From Gorillibacterium sp. (lineage in GTDB: Bacteria > Bacillota > Bacilli > Paenibacillales > NBRC-103111): DNA of 8,004 nt. Shown here piece after piece: positions 1 to 6,389 of this stretch. Where the stretch lies: contig JAIMBU010000088.1 of the NCBI GenBank assembly GCA_023511325.1, positions 1 through 8,004 on the forward strand. The letters are read 5' to 3'. Positions within the stretch are counted from its first letter, which is position 1; every line of letters starts with the position of its first letter. Below the pieces are notes generated by a model. That model searched no databases. It had not been told where the DNA came from and saw only the letters and a list, made by a program, of their open reading frames with translations. Made by a program: the position numbers and the translations under genes.

Positions 1-795
1 ATCCAAATCTAGTAGCATCGCGCCGACACGATAGATGATCCTCTCATCCACCCCGTGATACAGCACCAGCCAGCCCTTGTCGGTGCGAATCGGCGGTGCG
101 GAGCCGCCGATTTTCCGTGATTCCCAGTTCGGGTTCTCGGCTTTGGCCAGAAGCTTTGGCTCTTCCCAGTGAATCAGGTCCGCCGAATAGGTAATCCATA
201 TTGCCGCTTTCTCCGTTCCATAAGTTTCCCCGATATATTCCTCCGGACGGCGCAGCATCACAAATCGCCCGTTAATCTTCTCTGGGAATAGAATATTGTC
301 GCGATCGTTTATATCAAGTGGGGTCGTATCCGCTACAAACTCCCAGTCGATCAGATTTGTCGATTTCAGAATGGAGGAACGAGTCAGCCAATGCTCTTCC
401 TTCTCGCCCCAGCCGTCCGGATATTCTGGAATCGATCGGTTCGGTACACCGAAGCCCGTGGGATAGTAATTCATGGCACAGGGACGTAATGCGTAGTTCA
501 GATAGAAGATACCATCTATTTTGACAATCCGTGGATCCTGCACACTTCCATAAGGAAAGCCCAGCATATCCGGCGTCACGATTGGCTCAGCCTTGACGTG
601 GGTAAAATGCACGCCGTCATCGCTTTCCAGCAGGCCCAAATAGTTTTTGCAAGGCGTCAGCGAACCAGCCGTCCTTTCAATCATGTAAAATTTATCGTTA
701 TCGATAATGACAGCTGGATTAAAAACCGTTGCCTTGCGCCACTCATAGCCTCCGGGAACGACAATGGGGTTATCAGGATGTCGGGTAAGTTTCAT
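1..795 (-). CDS. GH130 family beta-mannoside phosphorylase/hydrolase, partial (C-terminus beyond left edge)
   Basis: The reading frame stays open for 265 codons from an ATG at 795 to the window edge. I translated it by hand from the complement. It has the GH130 five-bladed propeller hallmarks: FNPA (25-28), SDDGVHF (58-64), QDPRI (86-90) with Asp87 as the expected catalytic acid, LFPEKING (169-176), SADLIHW (204-210), and GGSAPPI followed by GWLVLYHGV (230-249). GH130 enzymes phosphorolyse beta-1,4-mannosides (Man-Glc, Man-GlcNAc or mannooligosaccharides), and some hydrolyse beta-1,2-mannosides. His247 and basic residues Arg165 and Lys173 lie in conserved blocks, which leans towards a phosphorylase, but I cannot assign the phosphate site with certainty. 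There is no signal peptide, so the enzyme is cytoplasmic. About 25 extra residues between the DPR motif and the next conserved block (around 103-135) suggest a less-studied subgroup. Family members run about 320-390 residues, so roughly 60-120 are missing. It starts 5 nt after the GH38 stop, behind a strong ribosome binding site. Confidence 0.88.
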   Translation of the reverse strand, partial: MKLTRHPDNPIVVPGGYEWRKATVFNPAVIIDNDKFYMIERTAGSLTPCKNYLGLLESDDGVHFTHVKAEPIVTPDMLGFPYGSVQDPRIVKIDGIFYLNYALRPCAMNYYPTGFGVPNRSIPEYPDGWGEKEEHWLTRSSILKSTNLIDWEFVADTTPLDINDRDNILFPEKINGRFVMLRRPEEYIGETYGTEKAAIWITYSADLIHWEEPKLLAKAENPNWESRKIGGSAPPIRTDKGWLVLYHGVDERIIYRVGAMLLDLD

Positions 796-800
796 TGAAT

Positions 801-3800
801 TTACTCCTCCTTAGCATTTGGTTCATGGATGATTTTAATCGTCTTGACCTCGAACGGCTTAAAGGTGAGAGTAAGCTTGCCCTTCGTAGCTGCAAGCTGG
901 CTAGATTCTTCTTCAAGAAGATTAACCTGGCTGAAGCGGAGGTTGTCCTTTAGCAGGTCCAAGGTTACCGTATCTCTGCCGCCTGCAGATTCATACATTC
1001 TGAGAATCGTTCCGCTGCCATCCTCTGCTCTTTTTATCGTTTCCAGTTGGACATGCTCGCTCTGGAAATTCAGCCAGGCGTGTTGGCTTGGGTGTAAGCC
1101 GGAATGCGCATCCGTCTTGACAGCCTGCAGGGCTTCATTCAAATCGGCAGCCTCACGAACAACCTTCGCCTGGCGCCAATCTCCGGCATGAGGGTATAGC
1201 GAGTAGGTAAAAACATGCTCTCCTCGGTCGGCCAGCTGATCGGGCCAGCCGGGGGAGCGCAGCAGAGAAAGGCGCATAACGCCATCATGGATGTCATAGC
1301 CGTATTTGCAATCATTGAGAAGACTGACTCCATAGCCGTTCTCGGACAGGTCGGCAAAGCGATGGCCGCATACCTCAAACTGCGCCTGCTCCCAGCTTGT
1401 ATTGCGATGGGTAGGCCGCTCCAGTGCACCGAAGGGAATCTCATAGGTCGCCTTAGTCGCAAGAATCTCCACCGGAAAAGCTACCTTGAGTAGCTTATGC
1501 TCCTCTTGCCAATCCACTGTAGTCTGGAAATCCACCCGCCCCGTATGCTTGTAAAAAATGATTTTCTGTTCAATGACAGAGCAGTTCAACTGCCAGCGGA
1601 AGCCCAGTATATCCAGCACCTTGCCGTGGATAAGAACCTTTCTCTCCAATAGCTCCGGCTTGCCTGCCGGCTGCTGCTCATAACGCGAGTCCAAATCCCA
1701 GGCGTCCCACTCGGTGGGCGTGTCGTGATAGAATTGCAGTTCATTGGCCTTTTGACCTTCTAGGATCAGCTCGCGGCCTGCCTTCTTGTCGAACCAGCGG
1801 ATGATTTCCCCTTGTTCATTGAACTGCAGAAGATGGCAAGCAGTTTCCCAAATGTCCGGAAAGGAATGACCATTCGTCTTCTCCTCTGCCCTGCTTTCTT
1901 CATGAAGGCCACCCTCAGGCGCTTCCCTTAGCCAGATCGTGCGGCAGCCGAATGCCGGGACCGCAGGCACCTGAATGGCAAGCGTTACTTTATCGCTGCC
2001 CGCTGCCGCATGCCATGCGTCACTTACGAGCGGGCCCGCTTCGGCGAAAGCCTGCAGGTGAGCGAAACGGCTGTCTCCCTCGATAACAATGACGCCCGCA
2101 CGCTCCCAGCCCAAACTGTTGAAGATCAGATAGGGCTGCCCTTCGCCGACGGTATGGATACTGGCAGCCAGCGCAGACAAAGCGGCATGCAAGGCATCAT
2201 TGCCAAGCCTGAACACCTGCTGGTATTGCTCCCGCGAGGTTTCGTACACCTCAGTGATTGCTGTACCCGGGATAATATCGTGGAACTGATTGAGCAGCAA
2301 CAGCTTCCAGCCTTCCTGTAAAGTGGATTCCTCCTCCACCCCTGCCTTTGCGGATTCCGCCAGTCGGCTCCAGATCTCCGCTCTGCGGTATAGTAGCTCC
2401 GCCTTGCGATTGCTCCGTTTATTAAAGGCATGTGTTGTAAAGGTACCCCGATGCAGCTCCAGATACAAATCGCCATGCCATTTGGGCAGTTCGGGCTGCA
2501 ACCTTTCGATTTCACCGAAAAAGGCTGCTGCCGTGGAAGTTTTGCTTTCAGGCAGCTCCGGCATCAGGTTGGCGCGGGCGATATTCTCCAGCATCTCATG
2601 AGTCACACCACCTCCCCCGTCACCATGGCCGTAGAGCAGCATTAGTTGATCATGCTGTGCTTTGTTGCTATAAGCATCCCAATGCTTGTGGATATCGACC
2701 GGGCGGGTATGCTCGTTTAAGCCGTGATTCTGATAAGCAACGATGGACGTGCCGTCGATGCCGACCCAATGGAACAAGGTATGGGGGAATTGATTAGTGT
2801 CATTCCAGCCCAGCTTGGTGGTCATGAAGGAATCAATGCCTGCCTGCTTTAGCAGCTGTGGTAGCGAGGCGCAATAGCCAAACGTATCTGGCAGCCATTC
2901 AATCCTCGATTGCTTGCCGAATTCCTGCATGTAGAAGCCCTGCCCGTAGAGAAGCTGCCGAACGAGGGATTCCCCGCTGGGAATATTCAGATCCGGCTCC
3001 ACCCACATACCTCCGACAAGCTCCCAACGCCCCTCCGCTATCCGGGCTTTCATTCGTTCATAGAGCTGTGGGTAATGCTGCTTCGCATAAGCATAAAGCT
3101 GCGGCTGACTCTGCGAATAATAAAAGTCTGGGTATTTGTCCATCAATGCGCACACGGTGGAGAAGGTACGGCTCACCTTACGCACTGTCTCCCGCAAGGG
3201 CCACAGCCAGGCTATGTCGATATGCGATTGCCCCACCATATGCATGATCCCGTTGCGTTGCTCAGCCGGACGCTCGATAACGGCTGCTGCCCTTAACCGC
3301 TGCTCCACCTCAGACACCTTGTCCGCATCGGCAAGCACCTCAGGGTTTGGGTATAAGGCATCCATCGCCTGTTCAAGTATTTGCTCTAGCCGGATGCGGC
3401 GCATGTCCTGCACTGGCAATAGTCCCGCCGCTTCATGGATAATCTTCACCGTATGCAGCAGACTGTAAACCGCCGGGTTGATCCGGACAAGAGAAAAAGA
3501 AGCTCCCTGCATGGATGGCCTGATAGCAGCTTGATGGTTCAAGGCATCCTCAGGCTCCGGCAGCGGATCAAATAGCTCAATATCCAGCTCTAGTGTGCCT
3601 TCCTCAGCCTCCGGCAAGGAAATAAACCAGTGATTTCGGTCCAGACCGTGGTAAGGCGACCCATTGATGCACAGTAGCCCTTCGCCAACGCCAATATAAA
3701 GTAACGCCGTTTCCTGATACGGCCAATCTCGGGGAATCGACAGTACTTTATGGAGAAAGTAGGTTGTTCCACGACCGCCAGCCAGCCGGTCAACCGGCTG

Positions 3801-3941
3801 GTCCACTCCCAACTCGGTGGCATATTCATATACTCCCGGAATAATATAGCGCGATTCACGGACGTTCCATTCTTTGATTTCCTGCTTCTCAGACCACTGT
3901 TTTGTGGCGAGAAGATTTATAAATCGATCGATGCGTTTCAT
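801..3941 (-). CDS. GH38 alpha-mannosidase, cytosolic Ams1/MAN2C1-like
   Basis: This 1046-residue protein should hydrolyse terminal alpha-mannose from oligosaccharides with a divalent metal in the active site. The layout, by residue, is: an N-terminal beta-rich domain (about 1-225), the GH38 catalytic barrel (about 230-500), a helical middle domain starting near the HRGTFTTHAFNKRS block (497-510) to about 600, and a C-terminal beta-sandwich region (about 650-1040). The expected metal ligands are His240 and Asp242 (SHIDIAWLWP), Asp352 (LPDTFGY, also the nucleophile) and His554 (NQFHDIIPGT). Asp441 in YGHGDGGGG is a candidate acid/base, by inference. Conserved C-terminal blocks include THRNTSW (844-850), LLNDCKYGYD (874-883) and LLRSPGWPD (893-901). 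The length matches Ams1/MAN2C1, cytosolic enzymes that trim free N-glycans, rather than shorter MngB-type enzymes. There is no signal peptide. It starts 14 nt after the GH3 stop and is intact, with all catalytic residues present. Confidence 0.96.
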   Translation of the reverse strand: MKRIDRFINLLATKQWSEKQEIKEWNVRESRYIIPGVYEYATELGVDQPVDRLAGGRGTTYFLHKVLSIPRDWPYQETALLYIGVGEGLLCINGSPYHGLDRNHWFISLPEAEEGTLELDIELFDPLPEPEDALNHQAAIRPSMQGASFSLVRINPAVYSLLHTVKIIHEAAGLLPVQDMRRIRLEQILEQAMDALYPNPEVLADADKVSEVEQRLRAAAVIERPAEQRNGIMHMVGQSHIDIAWLWPLRETVRKVSRTFSTVCALMDKYPDFYYSQSQPQLYAYAKQHYPQLYERMKARIAEGRWELVGGMWVEPDLNIPSGESLVRQLLYGQGFYMQEFGKQSRIEWLPDTFGYCASLPQLLKQAGIDSFMTTKLGWNDTNQFPHTLFHWVGIDGTSIVAYQNHGLNEHTRPVDIHKHWDAYSNKAQHDQLMLLYGHGDGGGGVTHEMLENIARANLMPELPESKTSTAAAFFGEIERLQPELPKWHGDLYLELHRGTFTTHAFNKRSNRKAELLYRRAEIWSRLAESAKAGVEEESTLQEGWKLLLLNQFHDIIPGTAITEVYETSREQYQQVFRLGNDALHAALSALAASIHTVGEGQPYLIFNSLGWERAGVIVIEGDSRFAHLQAFAEAGPLVSDAWHAAAGSDKVTLAIQVPAVPAFGCRTIWLREAPEGGLHEESRAEEKTNGHSFPDIWETACHLLQFNEQGEIIRWFDKKAGRELILEGQKANELQFYHDTPTEWDAWDLDSRYEQQPAGKPELLERKVLIHGKVLDILGFRWQLNCSVIEQKIIFYKHTGRVDFQTTVDWQEEHKLLKVAFPVEILATKATYEIPFGALERPTHRNTSWEQAQFEVCGHRFADLSENGYGVSLLNDCKYGYDIHDGVMRLSLLRSPGWPDQLADRGEHVFTYSLYPHAGDWRQAKVVREAADLNEALQAVKTDAHSGLHPSQHAWLNFQSEHVQLETIKRAEDGSGTILRMYESAGGRDTVTLDLLKDNLRFSQVNLLEEESSQLAATKGKLTLTFKPFEVKTIKIIHEPNAKEE
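804..812 (-). promoter_or_regulatory. Ribosome binding site of the GH130 gene, inside the 3' end of the GH38 gene
   Basis: On the minus strand the bases read AAGGAGGAG, a near-perfect Shine-Dalgarno sequence about 9-10 nt before the ATG at 795. The same bases encode the last Lys-Glu-Glu codons of the alpha-mannosidase, directly before its TAA. Ribosomes finishing GH38 therefore arrive on the GH130 start signal, so translational coupling is likely. The site also supports the ATG at 795 as the true start. Confidence 0.85.
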
Positions 3942-3949
3942 ACCGATAG

Positions 3950-3956
3950 CCTCCTC
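3950..3956 (-). promoter_or_regulatory. Ribosome binding site of the GH38 gene, overlapping the GH3 stop codon
   Basis: The minus strand reads GAGGAGG, 8 nt before the ATG at 3941. Its first G is the last base of the GH3 TAG stop. This fixes the GH38 start and implies that GH3 and GH38 are translated from one message with coupled initiation. Confidence 0.85.
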
Positions 3957-6250
3957 TACCCAACGTTAAGCGATGCGGTCAGCAACTGCTCGCAATGAGG
4001 ACCCACCATTACGCTAAAGCTGCCGCTCTCTACAATACGGGACAAGTCCATTGAAACGAACTCCAGCTGCTCTCTGCCAACGGTAAAGCTTACCGTCTGT
4101 GTTTCTGAAGGCTGTATGCTGATTTTATGAAAGCCCTTGAGCATTTTCTCCGGACGAGTCACGGATGCCGTCCGATCGGAAATATAGAGCTGGACGACCT
4201 CAGCCCCGGTCCATTCCCCCAGATTGGTCACATCCACCGTGACTGTGGCTTGGCCGTCAGCAGCAATGACAGCCGGCTCTACCCGCAGGTTGCTGTAGCT
4301 GAATTCGCTGTAGCCAAGACCGAAGCCAAACGGATACTCGGCATTAAAATCGGTTTCCAGATACCGTTTACCTCTTGCTCTCCGTTTGTAGTAATAAACC
4401 GGTAACTGCCCGACCTGCTTAGGAATGCTGATGGACAGCCTCCCGGATGGATTGACGTTGCCAAACAGAATGTCAGCAACGGCGTGTCCCCCTTCCTGAC
4501 CTGGATACCAAGCTTCCAGGATGGCATCCGCATGCTGAACAATCCACGGCTCGACGATTGGGCGTCCATTAATGTAGACAATAACTATTGGCTTGCCTAG
4601 CTTGTATATCTCCTGAACAAGAGCAAGCTGTGCCCCCAGCAGGTTCAGCGAGGAGCGGTCAATGCCTTCCCCACATTCCATATCGCTCCAGGCATGATCG
4701 GTCACAACCGATGCACCGGTAAGCAAGTCGATGCTGCCTTCGCCAAAATCCCTGGCACTTGAGCCTCCGATCACCAGCACCACCGTGTCAGCCTGGGCAG
4801 CGCATTCCAGCGCATAAGGGAAGCCTTCACGAGAGTCATCCTTAACCCGGCAGCCGGGGGCGTAGAGCACGCGATCTTCATTGCCAAGGGCAGCGCGAAT
4901 GCCATCAAGCACCGTCACAATCCGGCCGGCCGGCTGCGGAGAGGTGTAATCCCCCAGTTGGTTGTAGATGGCGCCTGCATTGGGTCCGATAACGGCAATC
5001 TTTCCAGAATCCTGCTTGTCAAGAGGAAGCGTCCGGTTCCGGTTCTTCAGCATCACGATGCCTTCAGCGGCAACGGCTCTGGCTAGGTCGCGATGCTCCT
5101 GTCTTCCGATCATGCTCTTGGCCCGGGCGGGGTCGGCATAAGGCTGCTCAAACAGTCCGAGCTTGAACTTCATTTCCAGCACCCGAACAACTGCACGTTC
5201 CAAGTCTTCCACGGCAAGCAAGCCCTGCGCCAAAGCGGATTCTAGATGCTGCTTGAACATTTCGCCCGACATCTCCATATCAATCCCGGCCAGAATCGCC
5301 TGCGCCACCGCCTCAGCGCCGTCTTCGGCGGTGTTGTGGCCGTGGACCAGCATGCCGAGAGCGCCGCAATCGGTAATGACAAAGCCGTCAAAGCCCCACT
5401 GCTCCCGCAAAACATCCTGGAGCAGATAGCGGCTGGTCGTGCAAGGGACACCGTCAATTTCATTGTAGGCCGTCATCACCGATTGGGCCCCTGCCGCTAC
5501 CGCCTTGCGGAAGGGCAGTAGATCAACCTCATGCAGCTCGCGAAGTCCCATATGGGCGGGCTGGGCATTGCGGCCGCCTTCCGTACTGCCATAAGCGGCA
5601 AAATGCTTAACGGTCGCCAGAATACTGTCCGACTCAGCCAGCCCTGTACCCTGGAGTCCCTGAATCGCAGCTACTGCCAGCTCCGAGATTAGGTAGGGAT
5701 CCTCGCTGAAGCATTCCTCGGTTCGGCCCCAACGCGGGTCACGGACGACATCGAGCACTGGGGAGTACGTTGCCGCCCCACCCTGAGCGCGTGTTTCCAC
5801 GGCAACCGCGCGGCACATGCTGCGGTATAGCTCCGGATTCCAGGTGCTTCCAATAGTGAGCGGAACGGGAAAGACAGTAGCGCCAATCGCCATGTGACCA
5901 TGCGAGCATTCTTCCCCAAACAGGATGGGAATGCCAAGTCTGGAGCTCTCCATGGCATAGCGCTGCACCTTATTCAAAACCGCCGCGCCATCCTCTGGAG
6001 TCAGACCAGTTTCCAGGGTAACACCCGTCCAGGGATCAGCCCGCAACAGACCGTATAAGGATCCGATGCCTCCCTGCTCCCAGTACTCCTTAAATACGTC
6101 CGTAAGTGCAACGGCTCCGTCCTCCTGCTTCTCAAAGCATTTCCAACCGAAGGGCTGAATCAGCTGCCCGATCTTCTCCTCCAGATTCATTCTGCCAAGG
6201 AGATCGCTTGCCCGTTCGGCAGCGGTCAATTGCGCATTTTTATAATCCAT
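3956..6250 (-). CDS. GH3 family beta-glycosidase (beta-xylosidase/beta-glucosidase type)
   Basis: This 764-residue retaining glycosidase has the complete three-part GH3 build: a TIM-barrel domain (about 10-370), an alpha/beta sandwich domain (about 390-610) and a fibronectin III-like domain (about 660-735). The nucleophile is Asp294 in VITDCGA. Substrate-site motifs are KHFAAYG (215-221), GGRN (225-228) and the DPRWGR block (171-176). A candidate acid/base Glu lies in ECGEGIDR (525-532; Glu525 or Glu528). The -1 subsite block reads GEECSHG (112-118). Bacterial GH3 xylosidase-like enzymes often have a similar EEC-HG motif there, while classical beta-glucosidases usually carry Asp, so beta-xylosidase is my leading guess but not proven. 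The KHF-G-HG histidine motif of NagZ-type N-acetylglucosaminidases is absent. There is no signal peptide, so it is cytoplasmic. It is the first enzyme gene after the terminator-like hairpin. The start follows an AAAGGTG ribosome binding site. Confidence 0.95.
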   Translation of the reverse strand: MDYKNAQLTAAERASDLLGRMNLEEKIGQLIQPFGWKCFEKQEDGAVALTDVFKEYWEQGGIGSLYGLLRADPWTGVTLETGLTPEDGAAVLNKVQRYAMESSRLGIPILFGEECSHGHMAIGATVFPVPLTIGSTWNPELYRSMCRAVAVETRAQGGAATYSPVLDVVRDPRWGRTEECFSEDPYLISELAVAAIQGLQGTGLAESDSILATVKHFAAYGSTEGGRNAQPAHMGLRELHEVDLLPFRKAVAAGAQSVMTAYNEIDGVPCTTSRYLLQDVLREQWGFDGFVITDCGALGMLVHGHNTAEDGAEAVAQAILAGIDMEMSGEMFKQHLESALAQGLLAVEDLERAVVRVLEMKFKLGLFEQPYADPARAKSMIGRQEHRDLARAVAAEGIVMLKNRNRTLPLDKQDSGKIAVIGPNAGAIYNQLGDYTSPQPAGRIVTVLDGIRAALGNEDRVLYAPGCRVKDDSREGFPYALECAAQADTVVLVIGGSSARDFGEGSIDLLTGASVVTDHAWSDMECGEGIDRSSLNLLGAQLALVQEIYKLGKPIVIVYINGRPIVEPWIVQHADAILEAWYPGQEGGHAVADILFGNVNPSGRLSISIPKQVGQLPVYYYKRRARGKRYLETDFNAEYPFGFGLGYSEFSYSNLRVEPAVIAADGQATVTVDVTNLGEWTGAEVVQLYISDRTASVTRPEKMLKGFHKISIQPSETQTVSFTVGREQLEFVSMDLSRIVESGSFSVMVGPHCEQLLTASLNVG

Positions 6251-6261
6251 ATCTTATCCAA

Positions 6262-6268
6262 CACCTTT
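6262..6268 (-). promoter_or_regulatory. Ribosome binding site of the GH3 gene
   Basis: The minus strand reads AAAGGTG, 11 nt before the ATG at 6250. It matches part of the AAGGAGGTG consensus and is weaker than the sites before GH38 and GH130. The 87 nt between the ATG and the upstream hairpin hold no convincing promoter. The best pair I see is GATACA, 17 nt, TATATC on the minus strand (3/6 and 4/6 matches), which is too weak to call. Confidence 0.6.
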
Positions 6269-6336
6269 CAGCCGCCCAAACCTCAGACGATATAGAATTG
6301 CAAGGAAGCGTTGTATCCTTTTGTCCAAGCAAGAAA

Positions 6337-6368
6337 AACTCTCCGATATCAGATAAACTCGGAGAGTT
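6337..6368 (-). terminator. Rho-independent terminator or attenuator after the binding-protein gene
   Basis: A perfect 10-bp inverted repeat pairs AACTCTCCGA (6337-6346) with TCGGAGAGTT (6359-6368) around a 12-nt loop. On the minus strand the second arm ends in TT and is followed by TTTCTT, so the transcript has a run of U after the hairpin. It begins 21 nt beyond the stop codon of the binding-protein gene (TAA at 6390-6392). It probably ends most transcripts there. With partial read-through it would keep binding-protein message abundant and enzyme message lower, a common arrangement in sugar ABC operons. Confidence 0.85.
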
Positions 6369-6389
6369 CTCTTGAGTTATAGCAAGCTC

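Noticed and set aside
829..3468. Many 70-130 codon plus-strand open frames opposite the GH38 gene
   Set aside because: They overlap a complete GH38 gene with all catalytic residues, they overlap one another in different frames, and none shows a recognisable family.
3956..6250. GH3 as a NagZ-type beta-N-acetylglucosaminidase completing N-glycan breakdown
   Set aside because: The KHF motif is followed by AAYG rather than the PGHG histidine loop, and the protein has the extra sandwich and fibronectin III-like domains of glucosidase/xylosidase-type GH3.
6303..6316. A possible CcpA catabolite-repression (cre) site, AGGAAGCGTTGTAT
   Set aside because: It matches only about 7 of 11 defined positions of TGWAANCGNTNWCA and lacks both conserved ends, so it is within chance expectation.
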